From Rhizobium sp. BK602 (GTDB lineage Bacteria; Pseudomonadota; Alphaproteobacteria; Rhizobiales; Rhizobiaceae): a stretch of 64,000 nucleotides of DNA. A model generated the notes under the pieces. That model did no database searches. It had not been told where the DNA came from and saw only the letters and a program-made list of their open reading frames with translations. The stretch is taken from the NCBI RefSeq assembly GCF_014195095.1, contig NZ_JACIBC010000002.1, positions 186,001 to 250,000 on the forward strand, in the 5' to 3' direction. The stretch's first letter is position 1, and each line of letters begins with the position of its first letter. Of this stretch, positions 36,987-45,999 are shown piece after piece. A program made the position numbers and the translations under genes.

Positions 36987-37514
36987 ATGAGCGATACAGC
37001 AAGCATCTCCCTCGCGATCATCGTCATGGGCGTGAGCGGCAGTGGTAAATCCTCGATCGGCGAGAGGATGGCGTCCCGCTTGCATATTCGCTACGTCGAG
37101 GGCGATGCGCTGCATCCCGCCGCCAATGTCGAGAAGATGAGCAAGGGTATCCCGCTGACCGACGAGGATCGCTGGCCCTGGCTCGACCTGATCGGTCAGC
37201 AGATCGCCGCCAGCCTGGCAGCGGACGCGGGCATTGTCGTTACGTGCTCGGCGTTGAAGCGCGTCTATCGCGAACGCCTGCGCGCCGCCGCCGGCGGGCA
37301 TCTCTATTTCGTCTATCTCGACGGATCGAAGGAGCTGCTGACCAAGCGCATGGGCGAACGCAAAGGCCATTTCATGCCGGCCTCGCTGCTGGAAAGCCAG
37401 CTGCGGACGCTGGAAGTGCCAACCGGCGAGCCCGGCGTCGTGACCGTCGGCATAGACGATACCATCGATGGCATCGTCGAGGCCGCGCTCAAGGGCCTTG
37501 CCGCGATCCGCTGA
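36987..37514 (+). CDS. gntK: Gluconokinase
   Basis: A 175-residue P-loop kinase that phosphorylates D-gluconate to 6-phosphogluconate for the Entner-Doudoroff or pentose phosphate pathway. The Walker A GVSGSGKSS (15-23) is followed by YVEGDALHPAANVEKMSKGI and PLTDEDRWPWL, hallmarks of GntK. VVTCSALKRVYRERLR and GHFMPASLLESQL are also typical. The length is standard. It lies 75 bases after dppF, beyond a hairpin, and no gluconate transporter is nearby. AGGGCG precedes ATG 36987. Confidence 0.95.
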   Translation: MSDTASISLAIIVMGVSGSGKSSIGERMASRLHIRYVEGDALHPAANVEKMSKGIPLTDEDRWPWLDLIGQQIAASLAADAGIVVTCSALKRVYRERLRAAAGGHLYFVYLDGSKELLTKRMGERKGHFMPASLLESQLRTLEVPTGEPGVVTVGIDDTIDGIVEAALKGLAAIR

Positions 37515-37584
37515 ATTCCCCTCGATAGCCTTTCCGCATTCCGGACGGAAAACCGCTGCGCAGCTTTCCTGGAAGTGCTCCGTA

Positions 37585-38832
37585 TCACGGCGCGAACCGA
37601 TCCGGCGCATAGGCCGAGATGTCGATCAGCGGCTTTTCGCCGGTGATCAGCTCGGCGAGCACACGGCCGGTCACAGGCCCGAGCGTCAGGCCGTGATGGG
37701 CATGGCCGAAGGCGAACCACAGGCCGTTGTGGCGCGGCGCCTTGCCGATGATCGGCATCATGTCGGGGGTGCAGGGGCGCGCGCCCATCCAGGGTTCCGG
37801 ATCGAGCCGCTCGCCGAGCGGGAAGGTCGTGCGGGCGACGGCCTCGGCGCGGTCGAGCTGCACCGGCGTCTTCGGCGCGTCGCGCAGCGCGAATTCCGCC
37901 CCCGTCGTCAGCCGGATACCGCGGCTCATCGGCGCCAGCAGATAGCCGCGCTCGGCATCCAGCATCCAGTTGTTGAGGACGGCGTTGCCTTCGGTGGAGT
38001 AGTGCATGTGATAGCCGCGCTTGACGCCGAGCGGGAAGGCATATCCGAAGCGTTTCGTCACCAGGTCCGCCCACGGGCCGAGCGCCACGACGACATCCTC
38101 GGCCTCGATCGACCCCTCCGCCGTCACCATCTTCCAGCTTGAGCCGGACAGACCGAGCGAGACGGCATCACCGGTCGTCACGCGGCCGCCGATGCTTTCG
38201 AAATAGCGGCGATAGGCCGCCGTCAGTCCGTGCGGATCGAGCACGGACCATGGATCGCGCCAGCGCAGGGCGCCGGCGAAATGACCCTTGAGATGCGGCT
38301 CCGCCGCCGTCACGTCCGCGCTGCTCAAGGCATCATAGGCAATGCCGAACTCGCGGCCGAGACGCTCGGCCTCGGCGAATTCGGCATCGCGTTTCTCGTT
38401 GGAGCGATAAAGCTCCACCCAGCCGTCTTTGCGGATCAGCTCCTCGGCATGGGACGCCTCGATGAGGTCGTTATGCTCGCTGACCGAATGCGCGATCAGC
38501 GGCGCATAGGCGCGCGAGATCATCTCATGACGCTTGGTGTTGGAGTTCCACCAGTAGCGCGCGAGGAAGGCGATCTGCGCCGGCAGCGCCTTCAGATGAT
38601 AATGCGCGTCGATGCGGTTGTTGAAGGCATAACGCAGCAGCAGGCCGAATTGCTGCGGAAAGCCGTAGGGCACGACGCCTTCGCGCTGGATCAGGCCGGC
38701 ATTGCCGAAAGAGGTTCCCTGACCGGGAGGTTTGCGGTCGACGAGGGTGACCTGACGCCCGCGCCGCTGGAGGTGTATGGCCGTCGATACGCCGACAATG
38801 CCCGCGCCGAGCACGATTGCGTCTTTTGTCAT
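37585..38832 (-). CDS. D-amino acid dehydrogenase-like FAD oxidoreductase (DadA/DAO family)
   Basis: A 415-residue flavoprotein. The N-terminal IVLGAGIVGVSTAIHLQRRG binds FAD; DRKPPGQGTSFGNAGLIQRE is the DadA-type segment following it. The C terminus holds MGARPCTPDMMPIIGKAP and GHAHHGLTLGP, also typical of D-amino acid dehydrogenase small subunits. Such enzymes deaminate D-amino acids or related imino acids at the membrane, passing electrons to quinone. No alanine racemase neighbour is present, so the substrate stays open. Convergent with gntK. Confidence 0.88.
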   Translation of the reverse strand: MTKDAIVLGAGIVGVSTAIHLQRRGRQVTLVDRKPPGQGTSFGNAGLIQREGVVPYGFPQQFGLLLRYAFNNRIDAHYHLKALPAQIAFLARYWWNSNTKRHEMISRAYAPLIAHSVSEHNDLIEASHAEELIRKDGWVELYRSNEKRDAEFAEAERLGREFGIAYDALSSADVTAAEPHLKGHFAGALRWRDPWSVLDPHGLTAAYRRYFESIGGRVTTGDAVSLGLSGSSWKMVTAEGSIEAEDVVVALGPWADLVTKRFGYAFPLGVKRGYHMHYSTEGNAVLNNWMLDAERGYLLAPMSRGIRLTTGAEFALRDAPKTPVQLDRAEAVARTTFPLGERLDPEPWMGARPCTPDMMPIIGKAPRHNGLWFAFGHAHHGLTLGPVTGRVLAELITGEKPLIDISAYAPDRFAP

Positions 38833-38871
38833 GATCCCCTGCTATCCGCATGCTTGTTTTCTGTGCGCGAA

Positions 38872-38897
38872 CCCGAAAGGGGCCAAACCCCTTCGGG
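38872..38897. other. Hairpin upstream of the DadA-like gene
   Basis: CCCGAAAGGGG and CCCCTTCGGG form a 10-bp stem (one bulged A) with a CCAAA loop. It lies 40-66 bases ahead of the DadA-like start and 61 bases after the methyltransferase gene on the same strand, so it may partly separate the two transcripts. Confidence 0.45.
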
Positions 38898-38957
38898 ATC
38901 ATGCTTCAAGCTTCGAGGATGCCTGCCAAAATGTTGCAGCGCAAATGAAAAATGCAG

Positions 38958-39455
38958 TCAGGTCGGGGCTCGATTCAGGGCCGCATTTTCGGCGTGGATG
39001 CGCACCGCGAGGATGGCGCCGTTGAGGAGAGAGAAGACCACGGCATAAAGCGGCAGGCCGAAGGCGAGCGGCAGCGCGGCGATCTCGCCGGCCACCACCG
39101 CATAGTTCGGATGGTTGAGGAAACGGTATGGCCCTTTCGTCACCAGCGGCGCTCCCGGCAGTACGAGGATGCGCGTCGTCCAGCGTTCTTTCAGCGTCAC
39201 GAGCACCCAGACACGCAGGCCCTGCAGCAGCATGAAGACGATGAGCCAGAAAGGATTGATTGATCGGCCGGCCGCCAGAAGCCAGAGGCCGATAAGCCAC
39301 GCGGCGTGCATCGCCACCATATAGGGATAATGCCTCGGCGAAATCTCCCGGCCGCCGCGCGCCAGCAGGGCAGCGGTATTGCGCCTGGCATGGGCAAGTT
39401 CGGCGAGCCGCTGCAGGGTGACGAAGGCGAGAAGCGCGATCGACGGCCAAAGCAT
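38958..39455 (-). CDS. ICMT-like (isoprenylcysteine carboxyl methyltransferase family) membrane methyltransferase
   Basis: A 165-residue membrane protein with about four or five helices. GPYRFLNHPNY (108-118) near the C terminus is the SAM-binding signature of the ICMT/phospholipid methyltransferase superfamily. In Bacillus, a similar protein (BpsB) methylates products of the adjacent type III polyketide synthase. Here the ATG overlaps the synthase stop (TGATG), so the two are translated together and this protein most likely methylates that synthase's alkylpyrone or alkylresorcinol-type product. That function is inferred from context. Confidence 0.87.
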   Translation of the reverse strand: MLWPSIALLAFVTLQRLAELAHARRNTAALLARGGREISPRHYPYMVAMHAAWLIGLWLLAAGRSINPFWLIVFMLLQGLRVWVLVTLKERWTTRILVLPGAPLVTKGPYRFLNHPNYAVVAGEIAALPLAFGLPLYAVVFSLLNGAILAVRIHAENAALNRAPT

Positions 39456-40507
39456 CAGGCGGCCCTCCTCAGCGTGACGCAGCTTGCCGAAAAGCCCGGA
39501 CCCATGGCGATCAGCGCCGAGCGGTCCGGCAGGCCGCGAGCGATGGCGCGTTCCAGCACGAAAAGCACCGTCGGCGACGACATGTTGCCGTAGTCGGCGA
39601 TCACCCCGCGCTCGATATCGAGCGAGCCCGGATCGAGGCCGAAGGCGGTCTCCAGTGCTTGCAGCACCTTGGCGCCGCCGGGATGGCAGATGAAGCGGTC
39701 GATATCCGATACGCTCAGTCCCGCACGCTCAAGAATGCCGGCGACAGCAGGCCTGATATTGGCTTCGGCGAAGGGCGGCAGCGATTGTTCCAGGATGATG
39801 CCGAAACCGGTGTCGTCGATCTTCCAGCCCATGATGCCGAGGCTCTCGGGAAAGAGATGTTCGCCCGTCGACTCGATCTCGGCCACTCCAGCTTGGCCTG
39901 CCCGCAGGACGCAGGCGGCCGCGCCGTCGCCGAACAGGGCGGTGGCGATGATGTTCGGCCGCGTCAGCTCGTCCAGCCGGAAGGCCAGCGAGCAGAGTTC
40001 GATGGCGATGAAAAGGATGACGGCGCCGGGACGGCTCTTGGCCATGCGCGCGGCGATGGCGAGACCGGAGACGCCAGCCGCACAGCCCAGCCCGAACAGC
40101 GGCACGCGCTCGATATCCGCGCGAAAGCCCATCTCGCCCGCCAGCCGCGCCTCGAGGCTCGGCGTCGTCATGCCTGTCGACGACGCGGTGACGATGCAGT
40201 CCACATCCGCCGCCGTGAGGCCGGCGCGTTGCAAGGCGTTGCTTGCGGTCGTCGTGAAGAGGCGGCTTGCAACCTCGGCATAGGCCTCCATGCGATCCTG
40301 CCAGCCATGCGGCTCCTCGAACCAGGACAGCGGACGGGCGACATGGCGCTTGCGGATGCCGGCGCTTTCGAAGACGCGGGCAAGATGGCTGAAATCGCGG
40401 AAGCGGTCGGAAAACAGGCGAGCTGCGGTTTCGGCGGCTTCCGCTTGATGGATGATGGTGTCGGGCGTGGCAACGGCCAGGCTGACAAGCTTGACAGTAT
40501 CGGTCAC
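39455..40507 (-). CDS. Type III polyketide synthase (chalcone/stilbene synthase family)
   Basis: A 350-residue thiolase-fold synthase. The catalytic triad is visible: Cys142 in FGLGCAAGVSG, His275 in FICHPGGAKVL and Asn308 in ADYGNMSSPTV. It condenses an acyl-CoA starter with malonyl-CoA units and cyclises the chain into a pyrone or phenolic lipid; starter and chain length cannot be read by eye. GTG 40507 is the start, with AAGGAGA upstream; the frame remains open to 40825 but without family similarity. It heads a two-gene operon with an ICMT-like methyltransferase. Confidence 0.93.
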   Translation of the reverse strand: MTDTVKLVSLAVATPDTIIHQAEAAETAARLFSDRFRDFSHLARVFESAGIRKRHVARPLSWFEEPHGWQDRMEAYAEVASRLFTTTASNALQRAGLTAADVDCIVTASSTGMTTPSLEARLAGEMGFRADIERVPLFGLGCAAGVSGLAIAARMAKSRPGAVILFIAIELCSLAFRLDELTRPNIIATALFGDGAAACVLRAGQAGVAEIESTGEHLFPESLGIMGWKIDDTGFGIILEQSLPPFAEANIRPAVAGILERAGLSVSDIDRFICHPGGAKVLQALETAFGLDPGSLDIERGVIADYGNMSSPTVLFVLERAIARGLPDRSALIAMGPGFSASCVTLRRAA

Positions 40508-40706
40508 TCGTTTCTCCTTGGCGACCCTCGGCGGGCACGCAGGAGGAAACACGCCACCACCGGCCCTTATTCGGACGTCAGCGGTCACGAAAGAGTGACG
40601 ATGGCGCAGGTTCGGGCCCCAAGAAAAATATCTGGAGGCGCCGAATAAATTGAACGGATGGCGTGTTCTTCCCCTCGCAACGATCATCTTGCCAAGGAGA
40701 CATCCC

Positions 40707-41249
40707 ATGACGACCACCGCTTTCCGCCTGGCTTCCGTCGCGCTCAGCGCCGGCCTCACCCTCGGCGCTTTCGCCGTTCCCGCCTTTTCGGCCGGCGACG
40801 ATTCCAGCACGACGCCGACCTGCAAGAAGGGCGAGATCTATGACCAGAAGACGAAGAAATGCGTGAAGCAGCAGGGCGCCAACATCACCGACGAAAACCG
40901 CGCCGACTATGCCTATTCGCTGGCCAAGAAGGATCACCGCTATGAAGAGGCGCTGGCCGTTCTCGACACCATGCAGAACCCGAACACCGCCGAAGCGCTG
41001 AACTATCGCGGCTATGTCACCCGCAAGCTCGGCCGCACCGACGAGGGCATTTCCTATTATCTGAGGTCCGTCTCCATGGACCCGAAATACTCGCTGGTGC
41101 GCGAATATCTCGGCGAAGCCTATGTCATCAAGGGCCGTCTCGACCTCGCCAGGGATCAGCTCGCCACGATCAAGACGCTCTGCGGCAATACGAGCTGCGA
41201 GGAATACCAGGACCTGAACGAAGCGATCCAGAACCCGTCGAGCCTCTGA
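40707..41249 (+). CDS. Periplasmic TPR-repeat protein
   Basis: A 180-residue protein. The signal peptide spans to about residue 28 (GAFAVPAFS). A short CKKGEIYDQKTKKCVKQ segment with two cysteines follows, likely a disulfide loop. The rest is tetratricopeptide helices: YSLAKKDHRYEEALAVLDTM, EALNYRGYVTRKLGRTDEGI, and LVREYLGEAYVIKGRLDLAR. Two further cysteines (TLCGNTSCEE) lie near the end. AAGGAGA precedes ATG 40707. It is divergent from the PKS operon and 47 bases ahead of the ECF sigma gene in the same direction, possibly in its regulon. Confidence 0.87.
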   Translation: MTTTAFRLASVALSAGLTLGAFAVPAFSAGDDSSTTPTCKKGEIYDQKTKKCVKQQGANITDENRADYAYSLAKKDHRYEEALAVLDTMQNPNTAEALNYRGYVTRKLGRTDEGISYYLRSVSMDPKYSLVREYLGEAYVIKGRLDLARDQLATIKTLCGNTSCEEYQDLNEAIQNPSSL

Positions 41250-41296
41250 TCTCGGGGTGGCCGGCATGAGCCGACGAGCATGGGAAGGAGATCCGC

Positions 41297-41941
41297 ATGC
41301 CGGTCGCCCGCTCTGCAAATTCCGCCTATAGTCGGACAGTATCGGAACCGCCGGCGGGGCCGGCGGTTCTGAGGGACGGAAATCTCGCGGAGGGTGCCAT
41401 AGCGAGTGAAGAGGACATAAGGGCCGGCCTGTCGCAGCACCTGACGCGGCTGTGGCGCTATGCCGTGGTGCTGTCGCATCAGCGCGACGTGGCGGACGAT
41501 CTGGTGCAGGCGACCTGCGTCCGGGCGCTGGAGCGTGCGCATCAATTCGCGGCCGGCACGCGGCTGGATCGCTGGCTGTTTTCGATCCTGCATTCGATCT
41601 GGCTGAACGAGATCCGCTCCCGCCGGGTGCGCATGGGCCAGGGCTTTGTCGATGCCGACGAGACGTTGGTTTTCGATGGTGCGCGTGAGACCGAGACGCA
41701 TATCCTCGCCGGTCAGGTGCTGCGACAGGTGCAGGCGCTGCCCGAAGCGCAGCGGACCGCGGTGTTCCTCGCCTATGTCGAGGGACTGTCCTATCGCGAG
41801 GTAGCTGAGGTTCTGGATGTGCCGATCGGCACGGTGATGAGCCGGCTGGCGGCGGCGCGGGCGAAGCTTGCGGATGGCATGGGGCCGACGGACGGCGCAG
41901 GGCTTTCCGGCGGCGGGCGACTGGGGAATGGACATGAGTGA
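41297..41941 (+). CDS. ECF-family RNA polymerase sigma factor
   Basis: A 214-residue sigma factor. Region 2 is at about residues 45-110 (LTRLWRYAVVLSHQRDVADD, then DLVQATCVRALE and LDRWLFSILHSIWLNEIRSR) and recognises the -10 element. Region 4 is at about 140-190 (ALPEAQRTAVFLAYVEGLSY, REVAEVLDVPIGTVMSRLAA) and reads the -35. A GGAAGGAG ribosome site precedes ATG 41297. It overlaps the downstream anti-sigma gene by 8 bases. The inducing signal is unknown. Confidence 0.93.
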   Translation: MPVARSANSAYSRTVSEPPAGPAVLRDGNLAEGAIASEEDIRAGLSQHLTRLWRYAVVLSHQRDVADDLVQATCVRALERAHQFAAGTRLDRWLFSILHSIWLNEIRSRRVRMGQGFVDADETLVFDGARETETHILAGQVLRQVQALPEAQRTAVFLAYVEGLSYREVAEVLDVPIGTVMSRLAAARAKLADGMGPTDGAGLSGGGRLGNGHE

Positions 41942-42737
41942 AGCGGATAAAGGATCAATGCCCTCGGACGAACAGCTCACTGCCTTCATCGATGGCGAGC
42001 TGGACATGGTCGAGCGCGACAGGATCGAAAGATTGATCGAAAGCGATGCCGGGGTGGCGGAGCGTTTCGATCGCCTGTCGCGCGGCAATCTGCCCTTCCG
42101 CGAGGCATTCGAGCCGCTGCTGGCCGCCGCCCCAGCGGCAAAGCTGGAGGCGATGCTGGCCGCCATCCCGTCCACCGAAACGCCGAAGAAAGCCGCGTCC
42201 GGCATCGGCCGGCGTGGCCTTCTGGGTGCGATTGCGGCCTGCCTGGTTGCTGGCATTGCCATCGATCGGGCGGTGATCGGCATCGGCCATCGCCTCGCCA
42301 AACCGGACGAGGGGAGCGAATGGCGTGCCGTGGTTGCGCAATATCTTTCGCTCTATACGCCGGATACGCTGAGCGGGCCGGCGGGTGACCGCGCGCAGCA
42401 GGCCGCACAATTGAGCGAGCTCGGCGCGAAAGTGGGGCTTGCTTTGACACCCGAAGCGGTTGCGCTCCCCGGTATCGATTTCAAGCGCGCCATATTGCTG
42501 ACCTATGACGACAAGCCCCTGGCGCAGATCGCTTATCTCGATCCCGAGAGCGGGCCGATGGCGCTTTGCATCACCCCCTCCGACACTGGCGCTGCCGCTC
42601 CGGGCATGGAAAACCGCCGTGGCATGAATGTCGTCTACTGGTCGGATGCCACGCATGCCTTCATGCTGATCGGCCATTTGCCGATCGACCGGATGAAGGC
42701 CCTGGCGGACGACGTGCGGGGCCGGCTGACGGCCTGA
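41934..42737 (+). CDS. Anti-sigma factor, membrane-anchored
   Basis: A 267-residue protein. The N-terminal helical region SDEQLTAFIDGELDMVERDR resembles anti-sigma domains but lacks the zinc HxxxCxxC motif. A single membrane helix (GLLGAIAACLVAGIAI, about 95-112) is followed by a periplasmic domain of about 150 residues. By context it holds the upstream ECF sigma factor inactive until a periplasmic signal releases it. ATG 41934 overlaps the sigma gene; GGGG lies 7 bases upstream. ATG 41928 is an alternative. Confidence 0.87.
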   Translation: MSEADKGSMPSDEQLTAFIDGELDMVERDRIERLIESDAGVAERFDRLSRGNLPFREAFEPLLAAAPAAKLEAMLAAIPSTETPKKAASGIGRRGLLGAIAACLVAGIAIDRAVIGIGHRLAKPDEGSEWRAVVAQYLSLYTPDTLSGPAGDRAQQAAQLSELGAKVGLALTPEAVALPGIDFKRAILLTYDDKPLAQIAYLDPESGPMALCITPSDTGAAAPGMENRRGMNVVYWSDATHAFMLIGHLPIDRMKALADDVRGRLTA

Positions 42738-42876
42738 GATCGCTATCGGCCCTTTGGCGAAAGCTGTTTATCGGCTCAAATACGCCATGCAGTCGGGATT
42801 GGATCAGCGCAACATGAACGCGCTGATCCCGGTGTTTCTTCTGACTATCGATCATCGATCGGAACGATCATGATGC

Positions 42877-43230
42877 CTATGCCATGCGCTGGCGCGGCAG
42901 CACGAGGTCGGAAACCCTGTAGATGTGAAACTCGCTTTGCGAGACGGCATCCAACCTTTTGAATTTTTCGACGAAGGCCGGATCGGAAAAGAATTCACCG
43001 ACGTTGTTCTCGTCGCGGATAGCCTCGATGTTCACGACGGTCTTGCCATCCGTGCTTTTCGACAGGTTGCTCCAGAGAAACCCTTCCTTCCGTTCCGCGA
43101 CATAGTGCACGACGTCCTGGATGATTTCGAATGCTTCCTCCTGCTTGCCGGCATGGGCATGGATGACGTTCACGACGAATACGGTGGGTTCGGGCGCGAA
43201 TTGGAATTCGGCTTTTTGGGAATGGGTCAC
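42877..43230 (-). CDS. ABM-domain protein (second copy in window)
   Basis: A 117-residue protein with one ABM fold: TVFVVNVIHAHAGKQEEAFE, IIQDVVHYVAERKEGFLWSN, and FFSDPAFVEKFKRLD. The start is a GTG at 43230 with CGGAGA upstream; the frame continues further but is antisense to the LysR gene. It is divergent from that LysR gene. As with the copy at 25590, activity is unknown; members of the family oxidise quinols or handle reactive metabolites. Confidence 0.8.
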   Translation of the reverse strand: MTHSQKAEFQFAPEPTVFVVNVIHAHAGKQEEAFEIIQDVVHYVAERKEGFLWSNLSKSTDGKTVVNIEAIRDENNVGEFFSDPAFVEKFKRLDAVSQSEFHIYRVSDLVLPRQRMA

Positions 43231-43359
43231 GCGATCTCCGTTCAAAAATATCCGGCGGAATTTGCCGGCGCCGTGAGAGTTAGGCCGCGACAGAGGCCGA
43301 AAAAATGGGCTACTGATCCGAAGATAACGGACATGGATGTCCGCAATGGGGTCTCGGAT

Positions 43360-44247
43360 ATGGACAATATCGCCGCGCTGAATGTGTTCGTGATCGCGGC
43401 CGAAACCCGCAGCTTCGTCCGCGCAGGCGAGATGCTCGGCGTTTCCTCGTCGGCTGTCGGCAAAACCATGGCACGGCTGGAGAAAAGGCTCGGCGTGCGC
43501 CTGTTTCACCGCAACACCCGAAACATCGCCATTACGGCCGAAGGCATCATGTTCCTGGAGCGTTGCAGGCGAATCTTCTCCGAGATCGAAGCGGCGGAAC
43601 AGGAATTGTCGCAGACCATCGCCGCGCCGCGTGGCTGGCTGCGCGTGAGCCTGCCGCTCGCCGGCATGCTGTTCATGCCCACGATCACCAAATTCATGCG
43701 AGCCTTCCCGGACGTGATGATCGACCTCGATTTTACCGACCGGCTGGTCGATGTGATCGAAGAGGGGTTCGACGCGGTGGTGCGGACCGGCGACATGACC
43801 GACAGCCGCCTGATGGTCAGAACATTGGGGAAGTTTTCCCATCGTATTGTCGGATCGAAGGAATATTTCGCCCGCTTTGGAATTCCCGGAAAACCGGGAG
43901 ACCTATCGGCACATCTATGTCTTCACCACAAATACCCGTCGACCGGCAAGCTGGAACGCTGGCCATTGCGGCATGATGCAGGGCCGGGCAAGCTGGAACT
44001 GCCTGTATCGTCGATGGCAAGCACGCTCGAACCGCTGATCGGCATGGCCGAGGCCGGGCTCGGCGTGGCTTGCCTGCCGCTCTTCACCATCGACAGGCAA
44101 ATCACCGATGGCACGCTCGTCTCGGTTCTGGCAGATCATGTCGAGGATGTCGGTGAGTTTCGCATCCTGTGGCCGTCGAGCCGGCAATTGTCTCCAAAAA
44201 TACAGGCCTTTGTCCAGTTCATGGCGGAGAATCTCTTCCGCCCCTGA
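43360..44247 (+). CDS. LysR-family transcriptional regulator
   Basis: A 295-residue regulator of the CrgA/AaeR-like branch. The helix-turn-helix contains FVRAGEMLGVSSSAVGKTMA, then RLEKRLGVRLFHRNTRNIAI. The end ILWPSSRQLSPKIQAFVQFM closely matches the LysR protein encoded at 50042-50992, so they are paralogues. ATG 43360 (MDNIAAL) is chosen by family alignment; ATG 43333 is in frame. The divergent ABM-domain gene is the likely target. Confidence 0.92.
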   Translation: MDNIAALNVFVIAAETRSFVRAGEMLGVSSSAVGKTMARLEKRLGVRLFHRNTRNIAITAEGIMFLERCRRIFSEIEAAEQELSQTIAAPRGWLRVSLPLAGMLFMPTITKFMRAFPDVMIDLDFTDRLVDVIEEGFDAVVRTGDMTDSRLMVRTLGKFSHRIVGSKEYFARFGIPGKPGDLSAHLCLHHKYPSTGKLERWPLRHDAGPGKLELPVSSMASTLEPLIGMAEAGLGVACLPLFTIDRQITDGTLVSVLADHVEDVGEFRILWPSSRQLSPKIQAFVQFMAENLFRP

Positions 44248-44324
44248 AGCGCGCGTCTCCAGCCGGAGAGACGCTGATCCCAGTTGCGGCCGAATGGCGT
44301 AAAATCGCGCGATCCAAAAAGAAT

Positions 44325-44353
44325 TTGGCGAAAACTGATCCTGCTGGTATTCT
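44325..44353 (+). promoter_or_regulatory. Candidate promoter of ppx-rlmE
   Basis: TTGGCG (44325-44330), a 17-base spacer and TATTCT (44348-44353), 72 bases before the GTG start of the phosphatase gene. Assigned by eye. Confidence 0.4.
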
Positions 44354-44424
44354 CCGCCCAACGAAAATCAAACGAGCGCCTGCAGCATGCCTTTCGGCCT
44401 TGCGCGGTGCGGTGGAAAAGATAC

Positions 44425-45999
44425 GTGAGTGACCCCGACAGCGGCAAAGCGCCGCAGGCAGACGGGGCGTCGGTAGCAGAGCGCAGGAAGGGTAAATCCT
44501 CCCGGCGCGCGAAGCGTAAGCGTGGCGGCCACGGCCGCCCAAACGCTTATTCTGCGGAGGCCAGTCAGGCCGGCAAGTCCGGTCCGGCGGCGACACGCCC
44601 AGCAGATGATGAGGCCGGTTTTCCGGCCAAGAAGCGCAAGCGCCGCCGTCGTTCCCGCAATGGGGCAGCCGATGGCGTGCAGCAAGGATCCCCGCCACAG
44701 CAACCGCAGGCCGCCGCGCCGAATCAGCGTGCGGGGGGCGATCATGCCCATCCTTCATCGAGCAAGAGCGGCAAGAACCGGCGCAAGCATCGCAACAAGC
44801 GCGGCCTGCAAGGTCGGCCGCTGGTGCATGAGAAGACGGCGCAGATCGTCGCTCCGGCCGCCGTCAATGCCGCTCCCGACCGCGCGCCGCCGCGCAGAGA
44901 TCACCATCCGGCAACGCCGCGCCGCGATGGCCCGGCGCCGCATTCGGCCGAGGCCGATTCCCGCCCGATGGACCTCTACGCGGCGCTCGATCTCGGCACC
45001 AACAATTGCCGCCTGCTGATCGCGCAGCCGACACGCCCGGGCCAATTCCGCGTCGTCGACGCCTTCTCCCGCATCGTTCGCCTTGGTGAGGGTCTCGGCG
45101 CCAGCGGTCGGCTGTCGGGTGATGCCATGGACCGCGCCGTCGAGGCGCTACGCATCTGCGCCGCCAAGTTGAAGACCCGCGAGATCCGCCGGATGCGGCT
45201 GATCGCGACCGAGGCTTGCCGCGCGGCCGAAAATGGCGAGTCGTTCCTTTCCCGCGTTACGGAAGAAACCGGCCTGCGGCTCGAAATCATCGACCGCGAG
45301 ACCGAGGCAAGGCTCGCCGTTTCCGGCTGCTCTTCCCTGGTCGGCCCCGAGGCGCGCTCGGTGGTGCTCTTCGATATCGGCGGCGGTTCCTCGGAAATCG
45401 CCGTGATCCGCATCGGCGAGAACCGTTCCAGCCGGCTTGCCAATCACATCACCCATTGGACCTCGCTGCCGGTCGGCGTGGTGACGCTCTCGGAACGCCA
45501 TGGCGGCCGCGATGTGACGCCGGAGCTGTTCGAAACCATGGTGTGTGAGGTGGCGGGCATGCTCGAGCGCTTCGATTGCCCGCCGGTGCAGCGGGCGGCG
45601 CGCGATAGCGGCGATTTCCACCTCATCGGCACATCAGGCACGGTGACGACGCTTGCCGGCGTCCATCTCGACCTGCCGCGCTATGATCGCCGCCGGGTGG
45701 ATGGCGTCTGGCTGTCCGATGATGAGGTGTCGGCGATGCAGGCCAAGCTGCTGTCCTGGGATTTTGCCGGCCGTGCCGCCAATCCCTGCATCGGGCCGGA
45801 CCGCGCCGACCTCGTGCTGGCGGGCTGCGCCATTCTGGAGGCGATCCGCCGCCGCTGGCCGAGCCCGCGCATGCGCGTTGCCGATCGCGGCCTGCGCGAG
45901 GGATTGTTGACCGATATGATGGCGGATGACGGTGTTTGGCGGCGGGGCCGCTCGCGCCGTGGCCACAGACCGAAGGATATGAAGGGGACGCAGGCATGA
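44425..45999 (+). CDS. Ppx/GppA-family phosphatase with basic N-terminal extension
   Basis: A 524-residue protein. Residues 1-181 are Lys/Arg/Pro/Gly-rich and disordered-looking ([30 protein letters not shown]). From Met182 the ASKHA-fold phosphatase begins: [28 protein letters not shown], and [18 protein letters not shown] are its phosphate-binding motifs. Ppx/GppA enzymes hydrolyse polyphosphate or pppGpp. The basic tail may bind RNA, polyphosphate or the ribosome. GTG 44425 follows GGAAAAG. Its stop overlaps the rlmE start (ATGA), tying it to ribosomal RNA methylation. Confidence 0.9.
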   Translation: MSDPDSGKAPQADGASVAERRKGKSSRRAKRKRGGHGRPNAYSAEASQAGKSGPAATRPADDEAGFPAKKRKRRRRSRNGAADGVQQGSPPQQPQAAAPNQRAGGDHAHPSSSKSGKNRRKHRNKRGLQGRPLVHEKTAQIVAPAAVNAAPDRAPPRRDHHPATPRRDGPAPHSAEADSRPMDLYAALDLGTNNCRLLIAQPTRPGQFRVVDAFSRIVRLGEGLGASGRLSGDAMDRAVEALRICAAKLKTREIRRMRLIATEACRAAENGESFLSRVTEETGLRLEIIDRETEARLAVSGCSSLVGPEARSVVLFDIGGGSSEIAVIRIGENRSSRLANHITHWTSLPVGVVTLSERHGGRDVTPELFETMVCEVAGMLERFDCPPVQRAARDSGDFHLIGTSGTVTTLAGVHLDLPRYDRRRVDGVWLSDDEVSAMQAKLLSWDFAGRAANPCIGPDRADLVLAGCAILEAIRRRWPSPRMRVADRGLREGLLTDMMADDGVWRRGRSRRGHRPKDMKGTQA

